DNA of 64,000 nt from Centroberyx gerrardi (Eukaryota > Chordata > Actinopteri > Beryciformes > Berycidae), in the NCBI RefSeq assembly GCF_048128805.1, contig NC_136010.1, forward strand, positions 21,169,480 through 21,233,479. The letters run 5' to 3'. The translations under genes were made by a program, and so were the position numbers. Numbering within the stretch: the first letter of the stretch is position 1; every line of letters begins with the position of its first letter. The notes beneath the pieces are model-generated. The model worked only from the letters and a program-made list of their open reading frames with translations, searched no databases and was not told the origin of the DNA. Shown one piece after another: positions 1-13,223 of the stretch.

Positions 1-132
1 AGTAATGCAAGGATTAGCCTATTGATGGCAATGGTGTTCTGCAGTACTCTGATGATGTAGGACTTATTTGGACAGTAGCTGAGGAAAGTTAGTTAATCAC
101 TTTTCAGATGAAATAGACCGTTGACAGTCTGT

Positions 133-415
133 CTTTTTTTTAACCTTTATTTATCCAGGGACGGTTTCAGCAACGCCCTGTTTCACATTTGCTCAGTCAC
201 ACAGATTCGTGGGAGCTGCCCAAAACAACCACAGCCTTACTGGAGGACATTGATCATCTGGAGCAGTTGGGGGTGAAATGCCTTGCTCAAGGGCACCTCA
301 ACAGTGGTTGTTTAGGGAGAGGAGGACATTACTTATTCCCTTTCTGCACCCACATTTTCCCAGCCAGGGATTTGAACCGATTTCAGCCTAGCAAATGAAC
401 CAATAACCCTCCTAA
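133..415 (-). mobile_element. tRNA-derived fish SINE
   Basis: On the minus strand it begins with a tRNA-like part containing a pol III B box (GGTTCAAATCC, complement of 368-378). Then comes a CCTTGAGCAAGGCA region common in dispersed teleost repeats, and the end TAAATAAAGGTTAAAAAAAA. The open frame 189-398 is only a passage through this repeat. Confidence 0.6.
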
Positions 416-680
416 TGTTTGAAAAGTTGCTTTTCTCCGTACAAGGTATTTTGCACGGCAATGAAACTACACTTCTATACTACTACCTGCTTTGAAGGAG
501 ATGGTCTTAGAAGATAATTACCTTTTTAAAAGCTGAACGAATATTAGAGACTCAATTTTCCAAGTGTATTTTCACACATGCTTGACTGTGGAGCGATGGA
601 ATCACACTTGGAGGTTTTACTGCTGTGGTTCAGTCTGTTTGGGGAGGTGAGAGCATGTTCCAGTCAAAAGCTCTGATCCA

Positions 681-775
681 GGCGCGTGTTGCGGCCCAGC
701 TGGCTGAGGCACACACCATGTACCTGTGCCATCCTGGGTTTGAATCCGGCATCAGGCTGCTTCTAAGTGAACCCG
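681..775 (+). mobile_element. tRNA-like SINE fragment
   Basis: An A-box-like TGGCTGAGG (701-709) and B box GGTTTGAATCC (737-747) lie 36 bp apart, but there is no pairing acceptor stem. It is a SINE head rather than a tRNA gene. Confidence 0.5.
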
Positions 776-1728
776 AGAGTGTTTCATTTTGAGTAAAAAT
801 GCAATCTGGATCAAAGACTGACTGGCCCTTTCTTACATTTTAACACATTGTTCTTGATTCGCTGTTTGCCACCTCCTTATGAGGATCCAATATGTTTTTT
901 CATGATTGACCAGTCTGCATGAACATAGTTTTTTGTTGCTTAAGTATGGTTCTGTTATTTAAAAGCAATGGGAAGCAAAACCCAAGCCCAACGCTAATAA
1001 AGAAAAACTACACCTGCGATTAGGACTAAACTGAATGCGCTACAAAGGAGAAAGCACACTGAAGTAGTTAGGGTAGTTAAAAAGGCATTTGCTATTTTAG
1101 TAGTGTGTTTACCTCACGTTTTCTCACACAGTAATCGGCTTATGCCTGAACAGTGTGAGTGTAAGTTGGCTTGATGTCCATGAAGTGATTTTACTAGACA
1201 TGGGAAAGACTGAATTCATCGGCAATCTCACTTGACAATAAGTTGAGTGCCAGTTGGCCTTTGGGCCTGATCGGACTGTACAATGCAGTAGATGTAGCAC
1301 AACACACCATGCTGTGTAGCTTATCTTTTAGTACATTTTATTTTCATTACCCAGACATTAGATTCCTATGTTTATGGGGCCATCAAGCCTCTGTTGGAGT
1401 GCCTCTCTGTGTATTATGACTGTTGCAGTATGGATCCCAGCTTCCCCAGCAGGCTACAACAGGCTCCCATTTGCGCACACACGGCGTTACAGTCATCCGC
1501 TGTGAGCCAATCAAACGGGTGTCTTCCGCCCCGCTGTACTTTTCCAGTCGCTTGGGATGTTATGGTCCAGAGAGAGAGGCTGATTCTGAGCAAAGACCCA
1601 CATGGAGGGTGTTGTGGTGTCATTTTTCTCCAGGATTACTTGGTTTGAGACAGTGACTCATTTACAGAAAAACAGTAACCTAGCCATAATGGAGACATCA
1701 AAGGGATATACATGACACAATGTGGTTG

Positions 1729-1805
1729 ATTCTAAGTAGGGATGCAAATTTTCAGAAATTTCCTTAATAAATCATCGATTAATCATTAACATCCCTAATT
1801 CCAAG
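1729..1805. mobile_element. hAT-like MITE, 61 bp, with 8-bp target duplication
   Basis: Terminal inverted repeats TAGGGATG (1737-1744) and CATCCCTA (1790-1797). They are flanked by ATTCTAAG (1729-1736) and ATTCCAAG (1798-1805), 7 of 8 matching. The 8-bp duplication fits the hAT superfamily. No coding capacity. Confidence 0.6.
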
Positions 1806-3973
1806 GAAATGCAAGCTCTCAATCACAAAGTTTTGGTTTTTACTCGGAAAGTGGATTTCGTCACTATTTACCTGACGCATTTTGATAAGGCCTACCTAAC
1901 CTAAACCTAACAGGCTAATACTAAATAAAATACTCAATTCAGTACATCAATTCTGCACATACAGTATAAACATAACTGCCATCCACTGGATTTCAAAATC
2001 AAAACACAGACCCACAGAATTCTGTAACACACCACTCAAATATGGAAAAAAGGGGGATGCCTGTCCGTCAGGGTTAGTGTATAGAAAAGCGTCCAACAAT
2101 AACAAACAAGTTGGACACTGAGTTACGTGTGTCCATCGATAGAATGTCTTGTTGGGGAAGTAAAAGCTGTAGAAGAGGGGTCCCAGTGACGCCAGCTCCA
2201 GCCCCCAGGAGCATCCCTGTCAGGAAGCAGCATCGCGGCAGACAGGGGAATAACAGGAAGAGGGTACCTGACTGACGCTCCAATGGAAACGGCCTTGGTC
2301 GGGCCGACCAATATAGCCGGGGTTCAAAGACTGAGGAGAAGGCCCCCAGTGAGGAGCCGGGGTTGAGAAAACAACCCTTAATCCCTCGCATGCGAAGAGT
2401 CTCCTCCTGGCAAACCCCACTAATTGTTGGTTTGCTTTGAGTTTTCTGAGAGTGTAAACAACTGCCGCTTAATGAAGTGTTCTGAGAGTGGCAGTCTGCG
2501 CGGCTTAGTTAGAGAGGCGATAATAAGCTCGGAAAAATCTCCAATTCAAAACTTGTTATTATCGTCGTGGAAATGAGTAATGGCTGCTCCCCCCGACATC
2601 AGTCGGAGCTGAACCCAAACCGCGCAACCGTGGAACTTCCAGCAGCATCGCGGGCGAAATATTCAGCTTTAATCCCTTCTTATTCCTTCATTTTTCCTTT
2701 TCCCCCCCCCCTCACACTAACTTGCTCGTCCTTGTTATCTTCACACTCACATTTCCCTTTGTTTTTCCCTCTCATTTAACCACTCTCTTGGAGACCTAAC
2801 GAAAGAAAGAATTTTTAGCTTATGGTCATTGAAGGGTTAAATGCCAAGGTCAGGCATCAAGGGAAGGTCGCTCCCCCTCCCCCCTCTGTCTCTGCCTCCA
2901 ACAATGGCAGTGCCACTAGGGTCTAATCCTTCAGGGTAATTGCATCGCTGCTGTCCCTCCTTTTAAATATAGTCTTCCCTAATTAAGGCTGACAACGGGG
3001 GGCGGCGGGGCGGAGATGGATTCTGCTGCCGTCCTAGTCTTGTTTTGAAGACATAGGACAGGGAGAGGTGGGGATTGGGCAGTACGACCCCCCCTCCTCC
3101 GCCTTCCACTCCACTCCCATTCCCCACATGTGGCCCCCAGCCTCGGGGGGGGGGGGATATGTCTGAATTGTTTTTGTGAGCTAGCTAATTGTGGAGGATT
3201 TAAACGCGGTTCATCTAGGCTTAACCTGCACGACAAAAGAGCAGGGAGTAGTGGGCCGTCCCGCGTGTTTGTGGTCAGCACAGTCGACCCTGCCAAGGCA
3301 TGTGGCAGGCACAAGCAGCCTACCAAACGACTGTGAAAAAAAGTCTATAATTAAAAAAAAAATGTATCCCTACACTCGCTTTGCGCCGCTGCTCGCTTTG
3401 GGCGCACTGTGGAAAAATTTTGCTCTCTTTGCGAGCGAAACAGCTGAAGAAAAGCGGTCTGAGTTATAGGCCAGACAGTGTGTGATTACATGGTATCATG
3501 AATGTATGCATGGTGACGTTGGAGCTGAAGTGTTGCTGTGAGGTTATGTCAGAACAGGTTTACTTGCAGGTTTGACAGGTTTAATCCTCCTATTTATGAG
3601 AACTTGTGTCTTCTTATAGAAAAAGACTACTCCACAACTTCCCCCGGCCGGTCAGCACTTTCGAAAAGGAAACAAACTAAATTCCCCTGATCTGACCCGG
3701 TGTCACAGCGGGGTCAAAGTTCAAACGAAGGGACAAATAGAGCAAGAGAGTTTAGCATAGAAATCAATAGGGGCAGATGTGACCGTGCTTGCTAAATGTA
3801 ATGTTTGATTTACAGCAAGATAGTCAAAACATCAAAGAACTAATACAGATGGAAAACTTTGGTAACTCGTCAAAAAGCGTTGTTTCCTTGTGATTTTACA
3901 TGAGTCAGCCAGGATGTGTGTGAGCCTGTGCGGCTGTGATTGAGAGGTAGGCGGGGTTGACGATTTTTTTTGT

Positions 3974-4289
3974 GTGTGTGCGTTCTCGTTGGACTGCTGT
4001 AGTAAACACTCAGCCTCTCGGCTCTCACATGTTCTTGCTCATTCGATCCCGGCGTCTATCAGATTAACAGCTGGTTGTTGTAGCCGTAAGACTGGGAAGT
4101 TTCAGGAACTTCAAACACACTCGCATACATACACACACACACTCCGCCGAGGGACTACAGAGGAAGCTCGGCTCAGGTTGGGATTTCAACCTTCACCACC
4201 TGCCATCTATTGGACCTTGGAACTATTAATCAATTCTTCCATTGGAACTCGGAGGGCTTGCCTTTCCTGGAAAGCGCTGTTTGTCTATG
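3974..4289 (+). other. plekhg5: Candidate distal first exon of plekhg5 (exon 1a)
   Basis: The stretch ends in ATG (4287-4289) followed at once by a strong donor GTGAGT (4290). The exon at 13842 begins in phase 0 with GTT TGC CAC CAC, so joining gives M-VCHHPDCQ, the long PLEKHG5 N-terminus. The frame upstream of the ATG is closed by TAA at 4227, so this ATG would be the start. Its context is weak (T at -3) but G follows. The left boundary is arbitrary. Another ATG|GTGAGT occurs by chance at 6477-6485, so this is a candidate only; cDNA or CAGE data would decide. Confidence 0.35.
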
Positions 4290-4675
4290 GTGAGTAGTGC
4301 TGTAGAGAACAAGCTTTCTCCTTGATGCTGAGCATGTGAAGGCACTTTATGATGTTGCAATGGGAATAGCGAAATGAAATCTGAATCTAAATTGTCTTGG
4401 ATAAGCCTTGAGGGTGTTTTTGATTTGTGTTGTTCTTTACTAGTACTGCTGGATTTTGATTCTAGAAATATTCTGCATTAGAAGTTTTTTGAATTTGTCA
4501 TTCATTCACTGTAAAAAGAAAGGATGAGGAGAGAGAGCAGGCACACATAGCTTGTATCAGAGCTGAACATTTAACAGTAAGTTAGGGCAGATTGTTTTAC
4601 CCTGACTGATACGTTGGACAGGTTGTGTTTTTGTGATCTCTTTGGTTTCATTAATTATTTCACTTGGCTCCAAAA

Positions 4676-4680
<5 letters not shown>

Positions 4681-4712
<32 letters not shown>
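4681..4712. repeat. (CT)16 microsatellite
   Basis: Pure CT run followed by interrupted CT. Confidence 0.95.
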
Positions 4713-4717
<5 letters not shown>

Positions 4718-5208
4718 AGCTCTGTCTCTCTTTCTCTCTCTGTCTGAGCTTTCTGCTGGCTTCTAGTTATGAAGATGGCACACACACACACACACACATC
4801 AGTGCAGTGCAGCCCGGCAGTCTTTAAGTCCGTTTTTCCTCCAGTGTCTGCATATTTCACATCTGCTTCTTATATCAACTGCCCAAGGTCCCCCTTGGCA
4901 CCCGGCTGGGTTCTCTCCTTTCCATATTCTCTATACAGAATCGAAAGTTGCTTCCAAATAATCAATTTCCAAGTCAAATTTGGAACAGCTTGTGTCCAAA
5001 TCAGCAGTCAGTGGAAGTTCTAATTTGAAATGGAGTACCCAGCTCTTTTTTTCCCCCTCTCACTTCCTCCTTTTTTGGTCTTGTACACCGCCCTCCTGTC
5101 TATCTCCCCTTCTCCTTCTGCCCTGAAGCTATGGATAGGAAGGCTGGTTGCGTCATAGTCCAGCCAACATTGCCCGAGACAGCCTCCAGTACACTTGACT
5201 CTGTTAGA

Positions 5209-5234
5209 AGAGAGAGAGAGAGAGAGAGAGAGAG
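5209..5234. repeat. (AG)n microsatellite
   Basis: Pure GA run. Confidence 0.95.
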
Positions 5235-8200
5235 ACCAGCTGCTGGTGAGTGGTGCTTTTCTCTTGTGGTCATATTGATTAGCCTGGACTGTTGCTTGAA
5301 AATGTCACCTCTCATTTAACTAGAGTGTTGGGTGTCTTTCAGGCTCCATCTTTAGTCCTTCAGTTCTAAGAGGATTTAGTGGTGTTTCTCTACTTAAGCA
5401 GCAGATTCAGTATGTTGTTTTTCTCAGTGACAACAGCATGACAGTGGCATATGTCATCAGGATGTCATGTAAATAGTTGACTGTACTGCAGCGTTGACCT
5501 CAATTCTCTTTTAATGCAATCAGTCACGGAGTAGATGCTTCAAAATGTTGAAAATTAAATTCTTGTACATAAAAGTAAAGCTTTTGCTCTAAAAATGCCT
5601 CTAAATCCAATCTGTAAAGAAATTGACGAATGCTCTATCACCAATTAGTGAATTGTAGTTTCAGTTTATATTTGGAAGTTGGAATTGATTGACATGAAAG
5701 GAACCTGGTACCTGATCCCATCTGTGCAGTAGTGGGCTGTGTCCTAAGATGGGGAGGTAATACTTCTCTCACCTTATGCATGTTATGTTGCATTATGTTC
5801 TGCTCTCCATGTGCAGCGAGTGAGTGGGCAAAGCTTCTCCCTCCCTGCATGTTGAAACAAACTTTTCCATGGAATGCATAGCTTACTTCACAAGAAAGGA
5901 GTTATTTCCTGTGAGTGTGTCGTAGGGGTTTTGTTCTGGGAGTCTGTGGCTGTCTGTGGCGAACACACAAGCCTATAGTGCCTGCGTGCTGTTCAGTGGA
6001 CCTTTGGCCAGTGTCAGGAGTTTGTTTTGGTTTTTTGTTTTTCTTTAGACTATTTTATGGTATAGCTGTATGCGATGGAGGCAGGAAAGAAAGACAGAGG
6101 GGATGATACGTGCGCTGCCAGGACTAACTTTCCACTGATGCGTTAACGAATAATAGGGCTCAGACTCAGCACCAGTCATTAGCAGTGTGAGTATTAGATA
6201 GAGGAGGAAATGCTATTATCTTATGTCAGATTGGTCTTGCAGCATGAATATAAAAGTGACGCTATCTGTTACTGACAGAAAAGGGGCCCCATTTCTCCTA
6301 AAATGTCTGTGGTGTGTAATCTGGGAAAAACCAGTCCTCTTCCTACAGTGTGTGTCACTGTGCAGAGGAGGATGACATTATGAAATGCTGCTTGCAGTTC
6401 CACAGTCTGCCTGACATCATATTAAAATGCGCATGAGCAAATGAGTCATGACCTGGAGTGTTTGATTGAGCATGATATGGTGAGTAAGCTTTGTTGGTGT
6501 GCAGTTTTTAATTAAATTTCAGTGCCTGGATATCAGTGTCGGGGTAGTTATTTAGCCTTTTCGGGATCGTTACATACACTTGCTTTGCTATCACCTGCAG
6601 ACATTGGCTTTGCATGCGATGACATCATCCCCTGTTAATCATCCCTCTCCATGCCTGTATTTGATCCGTGTTCATGAATGAATGCTATTCACCAGAATTT
6701 ACCAGTGTGGGTCCTTTTATGAACATACTCGACATGTGTTTGGGTAACGCACGCACACACACACACACACGCACACTTTGGTCTCTCCTGGGAGGATGAA
6801 ACACAACAAGTGCCTCTGTTTGAGCAAATCCATATGTGTCTGAGGAGTGAGGACTGTACTGTACCAGAGTGAGGGAGAGTTAGTGAGTTAATAGGAAGCA
6901 GGCAGGCAGGCAGTGTTATTGCATAAGGCCCACAGTAAAAAGCCAGGCCCTGGCACTCCTCCTCCTCCTCGCCCAGCCAGAGGACAGATGGCGGCAGAAG
7001 AAAGAAAGCGAGCGGCGGCGGCTCCCTCTCCCCTGCCACTCCTCAACCGACGCACCGTTTATTTATTGAAAAATAAATCAGACCCGGGCCGGGCCTGACC
7101 AGGCTCCCCCTTTGATCTCTCGCAGCCTTTACTGGCCGCTGTTTCCAATCCCACCTACCGGGCCACAGCTAATAGCAACTCTGTGTAATGTTTAGGAAAG
7201 GAGGCTCTCTCTCCAGTACGCGCAGGGGGGCCCTGTGGGGTCGCGTGCTCTGCTCCCAAGAGGACCATGAAAATTAGCTAAAAAAAAAAGGTAGTGAAAT
7301 AGTAACATGTTGCAGAGTCAGAATTGTCTCGGTTTCTGTCAGCTCAGCTTGATGGAAAGCACGCTCCCTCTGCAGGCATTTAGCTCTTAAAACGTTTTCT
7401 GTGCCGATCCATCATGCTTAATGCAGTAAAACCGTGAGCCGATGCTGTATTTTTAGCTGCAGTTAAGAATTCATCAGTGTCGTGGCAGCACAGCTGGATG
7501 CAGGACGGCGAGTGGCTGGAGAGAGCAAGTTCCTGCCAGCATGTGATTGGTGGGCTGAGAAGATGAGGAAGGAACCTGTGGATGTGGACTTTTGACTTCG
7601 AAAAACATCAGCACAGCACACCGATATCTTTGATTGATTTTAAGCTTTCAAAACAAATGAAAATGTTCCAGTCGGATTTTCTACTAGTCTAAGGTTCTAT
7701 TAAGGTCTCATTCCACAAAAGCACAGAAAGTAATTTACACAATTGCATGGTGAAATGTGCTTGAAAGAAAGGTATTGTTTTATCAGCGTTGAAACTGGTT
7801 TGGTACACCTGTGTTTGTGCATGCTCTACACTCGTACATTTGTATGTGCCTGTACATGACTGTATTGATTTGTGTACATTTCAAAGGTCAGCGCGTTTGT
7901 GTATTTGACTGTGAAAATGAGACAGCGGTTGTCTTTTCTTTCTCAGTCACAGACTATGAACCACTGATGATGTGTACTTCTGTCTGACTTTTGGGTTATC
8001 TTTGATTAGTTAGATGTTGTAGACTCGCATGAGTTGGTCCGACCAAAGTCTGTCTGGGTTTGGGTGTGTGAGTGAGTTCACAACAATCACACTATTTGAA
8101 CAAGACCGTGCATGACTGTACACTGTCTAACCAATCGTTTGCGTGTGTGGGTGTGTTTATTGGGATGCGTTTGAGTGTCTCTCTCTCTCTCTGTCTCTCT

Positions 8201-8848
8201 GTGTGTTTGTCCATGTTTGTGTGTGTGTGTGTGTGTGAGAGAGAGACGAGGCCAAGGTGTGTGTCAGAGAGAGAGAAGAGGGTGGGAGATTCAGGACATT
8301 GACTTGCAGCTACTGTGAGACAGCTGAGCTCACTCCTCCAATTCCTCCTGACTGATGAGGAGTGGAGTTACTGCTAACACAACTTACTGCAGAGGGGAAT
8401 CTCGTCCAGTTGCCAAATCAGTGATGACTTGCATGTCAGGACAGGACCGTAAAGCAGCCTTTTCTGTGGGAGTGGAGTGATGGTAAGGATTAAAGTTGGC
8501 CCGCGTAATAAAACACAGTGTAGCTGGATGTCGCCCGCAGTCTTAACAACGCAGCCTGAGGACTGAAGTGCAATGAAACTTTTTAGTGTTGTACAGAAGG
8601 TTGGCCTGAACAATATGGTTTGCACTCAGCTTGCACCAAACATTATTAGCTATTGTCCTAATATGATGCATTAGTCAAGCCGTTGTGTTTTGTGTTGATT
8701 CAGGCTGGCTTTGATTTCATGTTCTCTGTTGTGTGTGTGTGTGTGTGTGGGGGAGTGTGGGAGCGAGCGGAGGTTGATGATGGCCTGTTGGAAGAACGGC
8801 AGGGAATTGAGTTTGCTCTATGGGCGTGGGCACCGCTAGGACAAACAG

Positions 8849-8850
<2 letters not shown>

Positions 8851-8890
<40 letters not shown>
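8851..8890. repeat. (GT)20 microsatellite
   Basis: Pure run; a shorter GT run lies at 8729-8749. Confidence 0.97.
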
Positions 8891-8892
<2 letters not shown>

Positions 8893-10345
8893 TATGGTGG
8901 GGCAATAAAGGGGTGGGAATTACTAGAAAGTTCCTGTTATCACAATACATGGTTGGTGATATAAAAACAGTACAGATAAGACTTGTAATGTTTTGCAGTA
9001 TGATACGGAAGTATACTGTGTTGCAGGCTGTTCAGTTGTTTTCATTTGGATGCAGTAAATTAAAGTGTGTACTTTAACCACCCCCACCACACACACACAC
9101 ATGCACACATGCACACACACACACACACACAGTAAACAAAACGCAATAAGGGCTTTATTAAAACCCCGAGCTGGAGCCTTGTTGCTCTCCTGCCACGTGT
9201 TCCTCTGTTATCTGTTTCTTCTCACCCATCATTCATTTCTGATGCAGTGATGTGACACTAGTAGGCCAGCCATTGTTTTGCGCTGACATAAATGCATCCA
9301 CCATTGCAAAACAAGGGAGTAGTTATGACCTATTGTGCTACTTCTTAAGATACACTATGTTACTGGGCTGTATGAGAAACTGTAGCCCGCGGCTCATGTA
9401 TCCTCTTTTTACCCCTCCTCTTACCTGATACACACACACACACACACACATAAACATGCATACACACACAGATGCTTGGTGTTACATAAGTGCTAGGTGT
9501 GCTCTGGCAGGACAAGCTGTTCAGGAGAAGGCTGAGGTCGGGGGGGGGGGGGTGATGCAGCCAGGTTGCAGGCAGACAGTGGGTTTGATCCAGCACTGTT
9601 TGGCTTCGCAACCCCATGAATTTTATCAGTGCGTTCCTCACGGACTGGGCGACGGAGACAGAAAGAGAATAAGCCTTATAATGCAGATCCACTCACCACG
9701 CTGTGATGGATATGTGTTGCATCACATTGAGTCAGAGCTGTCATCGGTGTTTGAATTTATCTGTGATGTTTTAGCCAAGCATATCCCTCAATGTATATTA
9801 TCATTCCATAGAGAGAGATTGAACCAGCCTGCTAACCTGTGGCTAGTGTTCATTTGCCAAAACTTGTGTAAACTTGTCTTCAGTAGCCAGAATCTGGATG
9901 GTGGCTAATAGAGATGTCGAGAAGATCGCAGCCAAATAAAACGGCTCGCAATCTACAAGTTCCATCCTTGATTATAGATCATGTATAGACAAATTGAATC
10001 GAATGTGTCTAAAAAATTTGCCGCATCCCAGGTTGGTGGCATCAGCGGTCTCTACTGTTTCCATATTGGTCTTGTTTGTACCTAATAAGATCAGGCTAAC
10101 CCTCACATGTGGCAGTAGGTACAGTATGTACTGTAAAGTGTGTTGTAATAGCCTTCGTATGTAGTTCATGCCTGTCGTTTGGAGGATTAAGTGTTAAGGT
10201 AATAATCCTGATTCACCTCAAGAGACTCCAGTCATTTTCTTTCAAACAGAACAGCCTTATTACAGCTGAGCGGCTGGCCTACTGCTCATCGATGACACAG
10301 CCTTGGAATGGGCAGGCCTGTGTCTGCAAGCCCATTTATGTATGA

Positions 10346-10350
<5 letters not shown>

Positions 10351-10384
<34 letters not shown>
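10351..10384. repeat. (TG)17 microsatellite
   Basis: Pure run; more GT/CA-rich tracts follow to 10730. Long frames here are repeat artefacts. Confidence 0.97.
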
Positions 10385-10386
<2 letters not shown>

Positions 10387-12333
10387 CGTCAGTGCCTTGG
10401 CGTGTATACAGTATGCGTGGAAACAAGGGTGCATAAGCAGGTGCCACGTGGCAATGGATGTGCTAAGCCGGGACAAGGGCCGCTGTGGTGCCGGTGTGTG
10501 TTTGCAGCTGTCGGGTGGGGGGTGTGTGTGTATGTATGTATGTATGTGTGTATGTGTACGTGTGTGTGTGTGTCTGCGTGCTGTTTCATCTACAGTCACT
10601 GTTGCTCCCCCACTAATCCAGCCAGATCTAAGAGCAGGCGTCCGGGGGAGACACGAGACACACACACACACACACGCACTCACATGACACATGCTGTCTC
10701 GCACACACTCACTGTACACACACTCGCAGTACAAAGCATGCGCGGCTGCCCCTCAGCTGTCCTCCCAGCATCACCTTCTCTTTACAGTGCGCCTCGGCTC
10801 CGTCACTCACGCGCTCCTCCCCTGCCCAGCCCCGCTCCTGCTCTGCTCCGGTTCAGAGATATTCTAAGTGTATCCGGCTGGGAGAGAATATGCAGGGTAA
10901 TGGAAGTCAGGCCAACCTTATACCCAAGTATCAATCACCCCCTCTCATTGATAGGAATGTTCAGAATTACAAAAATCAGTCATATCCTGAGCTGTTTGAA
11001 TGTCAAAACGCACTTCTATTAGGTGCATATCTCCAGGTGTCTCAGCCCCGTCTGTCTCACTTGTCAATGGGAGCTTTTCATATATTCGGTACCTTTCTGG
11101 TCCGGTAAAAGAAGCCTTTTTCCTCCTCTTCTGACGCACTCATTTGTTTTGGCTCAAGCACCAGATATTTTCAGCTGCTTTAGTCGCAAGCAGGAATGTG
11201 AACGCCCTAACTTGTTAGTTAGGCAGGCCTACCTATCTGGGCCATTGTCTAAATATGGCATCTGATTTGCTCATATTTCCCTGGCCCGACCGTCTGTCTC
11301 CACATCTCATGCAGAACATGTCGCTCCTGTCTGATGGGACTTTGGAGTCTGTTTCTCTTCAGGAGTGAATTCGCTAGTCCGTGTGTTCGTGGACATGCAC
11401 TTCAGAGGAGCATAGGTAACTGTTGTGACGTGTTTGTTTTTTCCTTGATGCTCTCACTATGGCACCGTGGTCATCAAGAGGCAAATTCATGTCGGTCAGT
11501 CAGAGGTGAGACGCTTCACTCCTCTTTGCATGTGTGCTATCAAACTTCAGCACAGTTTAGCACTTGAAAAATGTAATTTTCTACAAATCATGTCTGTTCT
11601 TTGAGCAGTATCTAATTCATAAATTGAAGTTAAAGTTGTATTACTATGAAAATTGAACTTGAACTAAATATTCACACATTCAGCTTCCACAATCCTCTTC
11701 TTATATTCAGAAAGAAAAGAACTAAACATTGTCACTGCAAATCTGCCGTGGGACTGAACAGGATCCGTTTCAAATAAAGAGAGCTCAAGGAAAGAGCTGA
11801 GAGTCTCCTCCAAATTCATTATCAGTTTAGTGTCACTTCACCATCACGACAATACTGAGGAAACAAGACCTGTCTTTGAAGTTTCGCATGAAGCTGCCTT
11901 TTCAACAGGCCGATAACATCCTATGTCTAATGACATGAAAGTACGCCTAACCTAATTGTGCTTATTGGAGGAGAGCATGTCATGCCTATCAGAGTAAACA
12001 AGGCCATTCTCTTACTCCATTTAGCTTCAGAACTCGCTCAGTGACTCTTGTCTCTCTCTCTGTCTGTCAATCTCCCTCCTCCCCCCTTTCTATTTAAAGC
12101 CTCTTGCAGGTTGGGGCTCTCAGTGTAGTGACCCCGGGTGTATGAGGAGGAAGGGAGGAGTCGGGGCTGGAGAGAGAGAGAGAGAGAGAGAAAAAGAGGA
12201 GAAGACCCTGGCTGAGCAGGGCTGTTTAATCTCTGCAGGACCGTCAGATGGCTTTGACAGAGCGCAGGCACCAATTAGGCCGCAAGATTAGGGGGGCTTT
12301 GTACTTCTGAAAAGCTTCTGGATGGACCCTTCG

Positions 12334-12354
12334 TTTTTTTTTTTTTTTTTTTTT
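12334..12354. repeat. Poly(T) tract, 21 nt
   Basis: Mononucleotide run followed by CCTTCC repeats. Confidence 0.95.
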
Positions 12355-12979
12355 CCTTCCTTCCTGCTTTGGGTTTATGTCTTTACTGGGACTCCTCACT
12401 CTGCTCACCCTGCTTTAACCTTATCCCTCCCTCCTCCCTCTGTCCTCTCCCAGCTCTCCGACCAGCTCCTCAAAATCGGCGCTTAACCTGGCTAGACATT
12501 GAGAGGAATAGGATTAATAAGGCAGCTCGTCAGTGTGTTTTCAGAGGTAGTAGGGTGCGGAGCTAGTCGGCGGGCCGGCGAGGCGGTGGATGGTTACTGG
12601 GGGTCCTGGGTGCCTGCTGGCAATGGATATGGAGCCAACCTGCAGGACTGGGGGAGATTCCTGCTCCCATCTGCAGACGCTGACGGTACCGTACCGGGAG
12701 AGGGGTGGGGGGCATGGAGAGAGACTGCTTCCATTGTATTTAAACCTGAGTCACTCGACTGCTTTCAGACACTGTGTAGCTGGTCAGACAGAGCATATGT
12801 TAAATTGGACAGCTGTATTTGGCATAGGGTAAGTTTATGTGTTGCAATGGTGTGGTTATGTAAGAAAGGCCTATATGATGCCATTTTACCAAGGGGGGTG
12901 ATGTCTACCTCTAGCAGATCTGTGTTTGTTGTGTTTACATGAAAGCCAGACTCCCTGGCACGAGTTCCTCCCTGGCGTG

Positions 12980-13034
12980 TACACACACACACACACTCAC
13001 TCACTCACTCACTCACACACACACGCACACACAC

Positions 13035-13071
<37 letters not shown>

Positions 13072-13072
13072 T
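12980..13072. repeat. Compound microsatellite (AC)n(TCAC)n(AC)n(AT)n(AC)n
   Basis: Several simple motifs in succession, with a TATATATATATA core. Confidence 0.95.
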
Positions 13073-13195
13073 GCACAGACACACTGCTCCTCCTGAGTAC
13101 ATGGAAACAATCACAGGAAGTACATTAGCGGGACCTCCATTGTATCTCCCCATACGTCCTCGCTTCCTGAGCAGGGTGCGGGTGATGTTGAAGAG

Positions 13196-13223
13196 GGTGG
13201 TGGTGGTGGTGGGGGGGGGGGGG
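13196..13223. repeat. (GGT)n followed by poly(G)
   Basis: GGT repeats run into 13 G residues. More GGT/G runs at 13290-13342. Confidence 0.9.

Noticed and set aside
701..747. tRNA gene
   Set aside because: A and B boxes are present, but there is no acceptor stem or anticodon arm; a SINE head fits better.
5131..5245. Possible first exon MDRKAGCV... ending CTGCTG|GTGAGT
   Set aside because: Ends in phase 1, which does not fit the phase-0 acceptors at 13842 or 26633, and is mostly a GA repeat.
6477..6485. Another ATG|GTGAGT donor-like site
   Set aside because: AT-rich surroundings and no sign of an exon; shows that such strings occur by chance and tempers the 4287 candidate.
8717..8950. Frames through GT repeats (also 57327-57647, 58523-58825)
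   Set aside because: Low-complexity repeat translations.
10303..11022. 239-codon open frame
   Set aside because: Mostly translation of GT/CA repeats (Cys-Val runs) with no family, splice or start support.
12590..12828. Possible exon ending ATAGG|GTAAGT
   Set aside because: Ends in phase 2 and the peptide is unrecognised.
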